A stretch of DNA of 21,847 nt from Pelargonium nanum. Lineage: Eukaryota > Streptophyta > Magnoliopsida > Geraniales > Geraniaceae. The stretch lies in NCBI GenBank assembly GCA_036897485.1, contig JAYMTF010001691.1, positions 1-21,847 of the forward strand, in the 5' to 3' direction. This document shows, piece after piece, positions 14,561 through 21,847 of the stretch. Under the pieces are notes generated by a model. That model was not told the DNA's origin and ran no database searches. It was given only the letters and a program-made list of their open reading frames with translations. The position numbers were made by a program, and so were the translations under genes. Each line of letters starts with the position of its first letter. Position 1 is the stretch's first letter.

Positions 14561-15225
14561 TTGGCCATTTTTATTTTTATTTATCAAAAAGTCACTTTTT
14601 TATATGTGATTTTTTATATAGAAAAATTAGTGTTATCCTCAATTTTGTATATAATAAAATATTCAAACACATGAATTTTTGTATGATAATAATAGTTTTC
14701 TGAAAAATTAAAGTTAGATGAACATTATCCTTTACAAAATGAATATAAATGGTAGGTGAAAGGATAAAAAAATAATTATGAATGATTGTTTATTAAAAAT
14801 ATATATATTGGTTATGTGATTGTCACGTGACGAAAAAGAAAACAATTTTATGTTATAATCGACTAAGATTAGTTGGGTTTATAATCAAGTCTCCAATATA
14901 TTGTGACATGAGTAAAGTGAATAGACACAATCCACAATCCTCAAGTTGCTTGTGAAATCTCTTAATGTGAAATAAGGAGTGCGGAATGCTACTAAAGAGT
15001 TGTAACGACGCAACCACTCAATCATTTTAAGAGAGGCGGTGACTAAGACTAAGGTGTTAGGAGGTTTGAGACCAATGGATCATAATGCCTCGAGGAAAGA
15101 TGAAGTTGGATAAAGCCATATGTAGGTTGGTTGAAATTAACATTGTCAATTATGTTTTGTAGAAGTAAGTCTTTTCGACGATGGATGAACTTTGTGAACA
15201 AATGGATTGATTGTTAGTTTGTGTC
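14561..15225. other. AT-rich intergenic stretch between divergent bHLH and ICMT genes
   Basis: I see no gene here. The left half (to about 14860) is strongly AT-rich. The right half (about 14860-15200) has more balanced composition, stops in the frames examined, and no motif I recognise; it might be a decayed repeat or gene fragment. Confidence 0.4.
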
Positions 15226-15528
15226 CGAATTGGGCCAGAAAATTGGGCCTAAAATCCATTGGGTCCGTGGATGACCGAAACTTGGTAAAGGTTGCTTAAT
15301 GTGAAAAATAGGGATCTTCGTCTTCGAAGAGAAATCAATAGAACAAGAGAAAATACAGAGAGCTAGAGGAAGAGCGATAGATCGGAGACCCATCCTACCA
15401 TCTCCGGCAGCTGAACCAGGTCCGACACTTTCGGTGGCCCTCCGATCCCGTCGAACGGCGGTCCTCTCCGCCGCGAATCTATCTCCTCTGCGTCGCCGTT
15501 GTGGCCGCAGAAACTCAGAGCCAATCAG
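15226..15528 (+). promoter_or_regulatory. ICMT promoter and non-coding first exon
   Basis: Two TGGGCC elements lie at 15231-15236 and 15244-15249. A purine-rich, then GC-rich stretch (about 15340-15528) follows and ends at a good splice donor, AATCAG|GTAAAC, with the donor GT at 15529-15530. No ATG-started frame here leads into ICMT, so I read it as a 5' UTR exon followed by an intron of at least 730 bp. A candidate next piece begins after TTCTTTCAG at 16260 and may end at TTC|GTAAGT (16280/16281). The exact leader structure is inferred. Confidence 0.5.
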
Positions 15529-15623
15529 GTAAACATACAAAGAGAGACTCCATTAAGAAATGTTTTTTTGTTGTTGCAGAAAAAAAAAAGCATGAGCTTA
15601 GCTTGAGATTTCCTTTAATATTG

Positions 15624-15980
15624 CACTCCCTCAGTACCAAAATAAGTGTTTTATTTTGTATTAAGTTACTTATGCATGAATTAACATAGAATCTCTATAA
15701 TTTGTTAGTTAGTAGAAAAAATTTCAACTACAATATGCATAGTAAATACTACTATTTTGAGAAAAATTATGGAGAAATTAGTTGGTGTGGTATATCTACT
15801 CTTATATTCTCATGATTATTGTTATAACAAACTTATAAAATACTAACTTATTATAAAAATACTATTGGCAATTCATGCATAACTAACTTCGACGACAAAA
15901 GTTCAAGTGAAAGATACCCTCATTTTGTGACGGGGGAGAAGGCTTACATAGTGATACTCTCTGCATCCCAAAATAAGTTT
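15624..15980. mobile_element. Stowaway-like MITE remnant(s)
   Basis: CTCCCTCAGTACCAAAATAA (15626-15645) resembles the Stowaway terminal consensus CTCCCTCCGTCCCAAAATAA. An inverted, diverged copy of that end (CATTTTGTGACGGGGGAG) is at 15921-15938, giving an element of about 313 bp. A second direct left end, TACTCTCTGCATCCCAAAAT, begins at 15955, with no partner found to its right. The element lies within the inferred leader intron of ICMT. The expected TA target site is degraded on the left. Confidence 0.55.
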
Positions 15981-16524
15981 TTTGCTTTCCATTTTGAGGG
16001 ACAAGTTAGTTACTTAGTGTTGTATAATTCCTCAAACATAGGCTCATTGGGGCAAATACATGCAACTTATTCTATACAGCAACAACAATTTGTTTTTATT
16101 ATTGCTCGAACATCAATGCATTTCATTTATTATTCTATAGATGCCTGTTTTTTCTCGTGTTTCTACATTTTAGATACAGCATGCATTTCATTTAGTATAA
16201 ATTTCATTAATCACTGTGCTTGGTTGCTAATAATGTTTGGACTTATAAAATTCTTTCAGCAGGAACCTGCCAATCTTTTCGTAAGTGCCTACCTCATACC
16301 TTTTGTTCCATCTCTTGCAAAAGAAGTCACTCCCAAAGCGTTGGGTTGATGTACTGGCTCAACTGTTTGTACTAAAGTATTGGGCAGCTCTTAATCTTTC
16401 TCGGGTCTGAAGTGAACCTCAGAAAATTTCTGTCATAGCCCCTCTCCGAGAAGTTCAATACTCACCCGTGATCTGGTTAATTGGAGTTCCACAAGAGTCG
16501 AAACGTAATTTGCTTCACGTGACA

Positions 16525-17121
16525 ATGATGATGGACATCTTCAGCTACACGGCCTACAGACAGTTATCTCAGATGTTTTTTGCAGTGTTCTTCTTTCACA
16601 GTTCTGAGTACGTTCTAGCAATGGCTATTCATGGTAGATCAAGTGTGTCTCTTAGGTCTCTTCTTATCAGCAAAAACTATCTTCTGGCAATGGTATTATC
16701 ATTGTTGGAGTACATCATTGAAATTATGTTCTTTCCCGGGTTGAAGGAGTACTGGTGGATAAGCAACGTGGGACTTGCAATGGTTGTGATAGGTGAAATA
16801 ATACGGAAGATGGCAATTCTGACCGCTGGACAGGCCTTCACACACCTAATCAAAGTTTATCATGAGGATCATCACAAACTGATTACTAATGGTATCTATA
16901 GAATTGTACGGCATCCAGGATACAATGGTTTTCTCATCTGGTCTGTGGGCACTCAGATAATGCTATGCAATCCCATATCAACAATTGCTTTTGCGATTGT
17001 TGTTTGGCGCTTTTTTTCAGAAAGAATACCTTATGAAGAATATTTCTTGAGGCAGTTCTTTGGATCACAGTACGAGGAGTATGCAAGGCGTGTTCCATCG
17101 GGAGTGCCATTTGTGAAGTGA
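16525..17121 (+). CDS. ICMT: Protein-S-isoprenylcysteine O-methyltransferase (ICMT/STE14)
   Basis: Membrane enzyme, expected in the endoplasmic reticulum, that methylates the carboxyl of C-terminal prenylated cysteines after CaaX processing, using S-adenosylmethionine. In plants it affects abscisic-acid signalling through prenylated targets. The coding part is one exon of 198 aa from the first of three adjacent ATGs (16525, 16528, 16531). Homology begins at DIFSYTAYRQLSQMFF, so I prefer this cluster to the in-frame ATG at 16468, which would add 19 residues. Hydrophobic segments precede the conserved core GQAFTHLIKVYHEDHHKL. The cofactor/substrate region has RHPGY at 129-133 and the C-terminal ERIPYEEYFLRQFFG at about 166-180, ending RVPSGVPFVK. 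Length is normal for plant ICMT, and no key motif is missing. Confidence 0.95.
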   Translation: MMMDIFSYTAYRQLSQMFFAVFFFHSSEYVLAMAIHGRSSVSLRSLLISKNYLLAMVLSLLEYIIEIMFFPGLKEYWWISNVGLAMVVIGEIIRKMAILTAGQAFTHLIKVYHEDHHKLITNGIYRIVRHPGYNGFLIWSVGTQIMLCNPISTIAFAIVVWRFFSERIPYEEYFLRQFFGSQYEEYARRVPSGVPFVK

Positions 17122-17996
17122 AATAAGTATGTTGTTCTAATTTACAAGTAGAAACGAGTATCTTATGTTGATTTAATATGTTATGATGTGTAGTTTAATT
17201 TCTAAATTCTATACAATTCATAGGTTTATATGGGAAATTAAATGGTCTTGAAATTGACTGGGTTTTAGACTGGAAAGAAGAAAGAATTGTTGGTTTTTGT
17301 TCGGGTTTTAGTAAACTGGCCATGTCTATGTTTCCTATTCCATTAGCTCATATATATTGTATATAGTGTATTGGTGGACAGGGCAGGAGTCCCAGCTTGT
17401 GCTGTAGTGGATGTATGATATGGCAATGTGCTCGGCGTGTTTGGGTTTGAACCGTAATCGGATATAGAAATGTAATTTAAAAACTTTGGATTTGTACAAT
17501 GGAGCATAAGGAGAAGCACGAGTACTCACAGCTATCCGTAATCTCTACCAAAATGGAAACATGGACAACTATTATCAAACATTTGGAATTTTCATCATAT
17601 ATAACAGACAATCGAAGCACGTACAAAATTAATAACAAGACTCTCAAGTTTTACATATCATCCATTGACAAAAATAATGTTTAACATAGTAAAGATAGCA
17701 CATGAACCTGTACATGTAGAAAGTAGAAACAATATGCTTATACTAACCTATGGTAAATGGTACTCAACAAGGCAAAGAGCTAATTTAAAGAACTTTACAT
17801 GCAAAGCCATAATAATATTCTTTACATTGGCAGATATTGCTCACCCTTGAGTAGGGGTGTAATCGAAATGAATCAAGCCTAATTTTTAAACTCTTGTACT
17901 TAAAAGAAATACTAAACTGGTTCTACATCCTATCGTTTATGCTAATGGCTTTGAGGAACGGAATTGAGAAGAAGTTAGACTCAGAACATCACCGTT
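17122..17996. other. Convergent 3' region between ICMT and the TatB-like gene
   Basis: ICMT 3' UTR from the left and TatB-like 3' UTR from the right face each other here. Open frames at 17499-17850 are short and AT-rich, without family resemblance. AGGGGTGTAATCGAA near 17853 looks like the end of a common plant hAT-type or other repeat fragment, but I could not define its other end. Confidence 0.45.
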
Positions 17997-20576
17997 TCAG
18001 TCCTGTTTGATTTGATTCTCGGGCAGTGCAAAAAACTCCTTTGCGTTGTGTGCCACCTCAGCCTCCAGTATTGCTTCCAACACTATGTCGGACCCTTTTA
18101 TACTAGCTGCAAGCACACGAAGCACACCACAGGCTCTCTCAAACATCATTTTAGCATGCATAAGTACAAGAAAATGCCTATTACGATTGAAAAATGTCCA
18201 ATAGGATATATAGTAATCAAATAACAGATAGTATGAACTTCAAGTGACCACACCAGCCATGTAACTTAGAGCTAACCACAATAACGTTGTGTTATAGAGA
18301 TCATATATGACACATACGAGATGATCGCGGGGAAGCTTGCAAGATCAATTATAAAGAGCCAAGCAAACTTGCAAGGGGTGAGTTGAAGTGATCCATCCAT
18401 CCACTATGAATACGCATGATTTTCCATTGGAGAAAGAAAATGGAAGAATAAATGAGGAACAAAAAAGACAATGATTGTGAGGAAAAATTCCAAGAAAGGT
18501 GTCAAATTGGTCGGGAAAATTGCACATGTTAGAGAACACTAAAGAAACCTCACAGCAAGTCTATACCAACAATGTGTTTGGTTTTGTTTCAATAAATAGC
18601 TTTCAACTGGATGCATGTAGCATTCAGTGCAACCCTATTTCAGAAGTTTCTAAGTGTGCTATAATAGAAACAAAACTCTATCTGAATATTCCAAATGATG
18701 ACAAGTGTATCTTCTTAATTGTTTTTGCTTCAAGAGAGGCACTATTTATCACATTAATGTACTGCGAACAGAACACGTCACATTTCGAAGGCCATAATTT
18801 ACCATCTGCTAAATTACTGGACATGACAGAGAAAGTGGGGGGCTATCCTTGCAACACTAATCTATTCTAGCGCGACCATTTATAGTTGCATACTTGCGCC
18901 ATGAATAACAATGTAATCAAAAGCCGAGTAAACTGCATCATAGTGTGATGTAAACAGCATAAGATGAACAGAAAGAGAAACTATTACCAGGTCGATTAGG
19001 CAACATCCCAGCACTTTCAGCAGATACAGGTAAAATTTTAAGACCAGATCTGTCATAAAGCTTTTCTCTATCCACACTATTCTTTATTGAACCAGCCTTT
19101 GCAGATTCAGCCAGTTTTGCATAAGCAGCGGCTCGGCTGTGCATGTTATTCAAGTGTGAAGAGGATGAACTACATTCCTGGAACAAACAAAAAAACAAGA
19201 AATCAATTATCATTTGGTCCAAAATTGCTCTCTCAATGACAATTACTGCATAAAATAAATGATACATAATAGTACCTTAGAAATGGTACCCATTGTCTCG
19301 ACATCTCCATGAATTTTTTGAGATCCAATACTGACTAGATTAAGGAAACAAAAATTTAGAAACACGCGCAAAACTATATTTTAATTGAAAATATAACAAA
19401 TTGAGATATGTTGAATACCGTTACTGGCAAGATTTTGGTCTGTATTGTTTGGCGGATTTCCCGTCACGGGATGTCCATTACTGCCTAGAGCCCCAAGGCA
19501 ACAGATATTAGAAACACGCGTGAAAGTCTGAATAGCTTGAAATATTACATGATGAGCAAGGCTGAATACCATTAGTATCAGGAATTTGGCCAATGTTGTC
19601 CACTAGCCTTCGAGTCATGGGACCAGGATTCAACATGGAGATGCTTCGGACTTCATGACGGATGGCTTCTAGCTGTGACAGTGTGTCTTGCAATTCTTTG
19701 TGCACCTAACAAGTATTTTTTACCTCAGCAAATATGCATAATTTCAAAATAACAATCATAGCTCCAAAAGATCATATAATTCCAAAACATTTTCCTATCA
19801 TTTATCGGTGACAAAAAATACAGAGGAAGATTATCAATTTCCATAATTACAACCACTGGTTCAAAATAAACAAAAAATAAACATCAACTAAGCGAGATCA
19901 TCATACTGAATATAGATGGATTAACCATCTGTTTTTAGAAGAGTCACTCACAATAAAGATACAAAGTAATTTACTCTTTCTTTTGTGTGTGCAAATGGAG
20001 CAACACGAATAACCAACAAGTACAAGATACCGACGAATCCAACAAAATTTCTCAAGATAAACTATAACCAGAACAGTTTCAACCAGAAATTTTGTTTAAA
20101 CACTTAAACTCATATCACCGATACAACTGATTTCAGGAAATTAACCCAAACAAACCTACATTTTACTTAAAACCGAAAGGAGCAGCATGGAGTACAAGCC
20201 TATCATAATCAAATGAACTGTAATTGCACAAGTTTGCATACAAAAAACAACACATAAAATCAGCTTAATTGCATGAATGTGTGTGTACTGAATGAGAAAA
20301 ACCTGGCGAGCTTGAGATTGATGCATAACATTGTCGAATTGGCCGCGAGCCAATTGCACATAGCCAACAGCTCGACCAGTCATCCTCCCTAACGCCCTGG
20401 CAATTTGCAGGATCTCCTTCGGTCCTGTCGCATTCAATCACAGCAAATCAAACCCTAATTCATCGAATATGGTGTGTATATGCACAAATGAGAGAGAGAA
20501 ATGAGTTACCGACAACCGCGACGGTGACTCCGATCAACAAGAGGACCTTTCCGGTCGACAAACCGATGCCGAACAT
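17997..20576 (-). CDS. TATB: Mitochondrial TatB-like twin-arginine translocase subunit
   Basis: Likely partner of mitochondrially encoded TatC (MttB) in a Tat system of the plant inner membrane; the Rieske iron-sulphur protein is the expected client. Exons on the - strand: 20576-20510, 20424-20303, 19705-19570, 19484-19419, 19334-19276, 19177-18988, 18106-17997; 249 aa, all GT/AG. The start MFGIG matches the MFDIG opening of bacterial TatB. One membrane helix (about 10-22), the G23-P24 hinge and an amphipathic helix (KEILQIARALGRMTGRAVGY) follow. Then comes a helical, probably coiled-coil stretch (QARQVHKELQDTLSQLEAIR). The glutamate at position 8 of E. coli TatB is replaced here by T8. There is no Arg-rich cleavable presequence. 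The C-terminal half (AAAYAKLAES, ILPVSAESAGMLPNRP, SDIVLEAILEAEVAH) matches plant TatB-like proteins as I recall them (Arabidopsis At5g43680 type). Exon 4 appears duplicated. Confidence 0.85.
19335..19640 (-). repeat. Intragenic duplication that made exon 4 of the TatB-like gene
   Basis: Introns 3 (19569-19485, 85 bp) and 4 (19418-19335, 84 bp) are alignable end to end. Both start GTATTCA, share CGCGTGTTTCTAA near the same position, and end TCTAG. The donors are 151 bp apart and the acceptors 150. The exon sequence before each donor also matches (20 of the last 31 bases). At protein level, residues 89-108 (NPGPMTRRLVDNIGQIPDTN) and 111-130 (NGHPVTGNPPNNTDQNLASN) align without gaps with N, P, T, N, Q and N shared. 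The heads of exons 4 and 5 are similar too, 11 of 15 bases. Confidence 0.8.
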
Positions 20577-20760
20577 AGCACTGAATCGGGGAAGAAATCG
20601 CCGGTTCGTGTCTCGATTTTGGCTTGCCAACTACAGTGGCTGTATCAATGGCTACTGGTTCTTCGTCTTTGTCGGAGAGAGTACTCTTTGGGGATGTGGG
20701 CTGGGCCTTACTCGCATTGCCATGGACCGTCTAGAGCCCATGTAATTGGGCTGGGCTTAC
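20577..20760 (-). promoter_or_regulatory. TatB-like gene promoter with a site II cluster
   Basis: Upstream of the start codon are five TGGGCC/TGGGCT elements within 61 bp: TGGGCT 20697-20702 overlapping TGGGCC 20702-20707, AGCCCA 20735-20740 (TGGGCT on -), and overlapping TGGGCT at 20747-20752 and 20752-20757. They lie about 120-180 bp upstream of the ATG, a usual distance for site II elements. TCP-type regulation typical of mitochondrial-protein genes is inferred. Confidence 0.65.
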
Positions 20761-20829
20761 TGTGCTCTTTGTTTTGGAAGGGGCTTGGTGGCTGTTTACA
20801 CAACTCCGGTAGCAAAGTAAAGTTGGTAA

Positions 20830-21050
20830 AATGGACTCGACCCGATGGTACCCGAAATCCAACCCGTTTTTTGGCGGGTTCGGGTCTAACTTTATCACCA
20901 CGAAAAGGCCATGTTCGGGTCGGGCCGGTTCACGTGGCTTGCAAGGATCAATGTGTTTTATGCTTAAAACTTGACCCAACTTTAACTCGAACACCCTATA
21001 GGGTCAGGTTAGGTTCATCAAACCGACTCGACTTGTTGCCACCTCTACAA
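20830..21050. repeat. GACCC/GGGTC-rich repeat remnant
   Basis: GACCCGA, ACCCGAA, AACCCG, CGGGTT, TCGGGT, GACCCAA and GGGTCAGG alternate on both strands. They include a local hairpin AACCCG/CGGGTT (20861-20866 with 20875-20880). This resembles a widespread class of plant dispersed repeat ending near TGTTGCCACCTCTA, but I could not delimit it or name the family. Confidence 0.45.
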
Positions 21051-21125
21051 CAAAGTTTATAGACATTTGAGAGGAAAGTTGTTTAGTTGTTGGTTCACTG
21101 TAGCGGTTTTCTACAAACATTGATA

Positions 21126-21186
21126 TCCCATAAGAGCTTTGCAGGAGGTGAGAGGCTCCTGTGAGAGCGTTGTGGCTCTTATGGGA
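21126..21186. repeat. 61-bp hairpin
   Basis: TCCCATAAGAGC (21126-21137) is the exact inverse complement of GCTCTTATGGGA (21175-21186). A second inverted pair, CAGGAG/CTCCTG (21142-21147 with 21156-21161), lies inside it. Transcribed RNA would fold into a long stem with an internal loop. It may be a small foldback element. Confidence 0.8.
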
Positions 21187-21189
21187 ATA

Positions 21190-21847
21190 TTCATGCCCAT
21201 AATGCCCTTTAAATTCAGAGAGTGAAATGAGTAAAGTGTAGAGAAAAAAAGAAATGGTTCGGTCATGTTAATCAATTAAAAACACACAATAAAGTTGACT
21301 CATGTATATTAATTGAATAATTAAAATTATAAAAGATTGATTTTATTTTTATTTTTTGAGATAATATTCATTGAAGGATATTATGATAACATTATCGTAT
21401 ACCAATTTCAGGTAGCAATATTTGTGAAAGTATTGGATACTCAGCACCTGCACATTAATGCGCATACATCATACATGTAACTATAAAATCACCAACCCCA
21501 ATTTGTATTTACACTTTCTTTGTATAAACATTAATTCAATGTATTCACCAGCCTATATAAAAATAAAAAAATCCATATATTTAAAAATTAACAAACTATT
21601 TATTTCTTACTTTCTTATATACGATTATCATAATCTTTAAAAAATCCATACTATGTATGTTAAAGTTGGTGAGGATGCATTAGGTGTTGTCACCTCTCAT
21701 AGAGAGACTCTTCATATCGTATAGGTTACAAAAAATCAACCTATTAACTAATAATAATAGGTATTAGTTTTAGGGTAAAATGGAGGTGAGTCAGACTCTC
21801 AAAACTACGTAGTTTTGAGTAAATGATTAATTGAAATATCAAAACTA
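21190..21847. other. AT-rich right flank, no gene recognised
   Basis: Strongly AT-rich with only short frames lacking family resemblance. The one striking element is a perfect palindrome near the edge, listed separately. Confidence 0.4.
21798..21819. repeat. Perfect 22-bp palindrome
   Basis: The left half CTCAAAACTAC is followed directly by its exact inverse complement GTAGTTTTGAG with no spacer. It is 28 bp from the window edge and not near a recognised gene. Confidence 0.85.

Noticed and set aside
14230-14703. 157-codon open frame on the + strand
   Set aside because: It overlaps the bHLH first exon in antisense and then runs through the leader repeat and AT-rich DNA; the repeated DESRPSRAEL segment only reflects the DNA duplication.
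15927-16349. 140-codon open frame upstream of ICMT
   Set aside because: It covers the inferred leader intron and MITE remnant, is compositionally biased, and is not continuous with the ICMT homology.
18499-18870. 123-codon open frame on the + strand
   Set aside because: It falls inside the last intron (18987-18107) of the TatB-like gene on the other strand and matches no family I know.
20619-21062. 147-codon open frame on the + strand
   Set aside because: It crosses the TatB-like promoter and a GGGTC-rich repeat; no domain is visible.

Overview
The window is nuclear DNA from a flowering plant, most likely a eudicot. The genes are intron-rich with GT/AG (once GC/AG) borders, the intergenic DNA is AT-rich, and every recognisable product is a plant protein family. 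I cannot name the species. I rebuilt six protein-coding genes exon by exon; each gives a complete reading frame from ATG to stop.

Layout, left to right: (1) AT-rich flank, then an Aux/IAA auxin-response repressor gene on + (1912-2782, 4 exons, 184 aa). (2) An organellar single-stranded-DNA-binding protein of the OSB family on - (5642-3375, 5 exons, 283 aa). (3) The 24 kDa subunit of mitochondrial complex I (NDUFV2 type) on + (6016-9780, 10 exons, 254 aa), sharing a 373-bp divergent promoter with OSB. (4) A UNE12/bHLH59-type basic helix-loop-helix factor on - (14277-10822, 6 exons, 292 aa). (5) Isoprenylcysteine carboxyl methyltransferase (ICMT/STE14) on + (coding exon 16525-17121, about 198 aa, with an intron in the leader). 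(6) A TatB-like mitochondrial protein on - (20576-17997, 7 exons, 249 aa). From 20577 to the right edge I see repeats and palindromes but no gene.

The six genes alternate strictly + - + - + -, so every neighbouring pair is convergent or divergent. Three of the six (OSB, NDUFV2, TatB) make proteins known or expected to act in organelles, mainly mitochondria. Their promoters, and the ICMT promoter, carry clusters of TGGGCC/TGGGCT (site II) motifs, which are typical of nuclear genes for mitochondrial and other housekeeping proteins.

The most interesting locus is the TatB-like gene. It encodes a twin-arginine-translocase TatB protein of the kind reported for plant mitochondria. Its exon 4 appears to have arisen by tandem duplication of an approximately 151-bp exon-intron unit, which also copied intron 3 as intron 4. 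Two other local tandem duplications flank the bHLH gene: one copies its stop codon and last codons into the 3' UTR (96/102 bp), the other lies in its leader (75-bp period). No CRISPR array, rRNA, tRNA or intact transposable element was recognised; MITE-like remnants are present.
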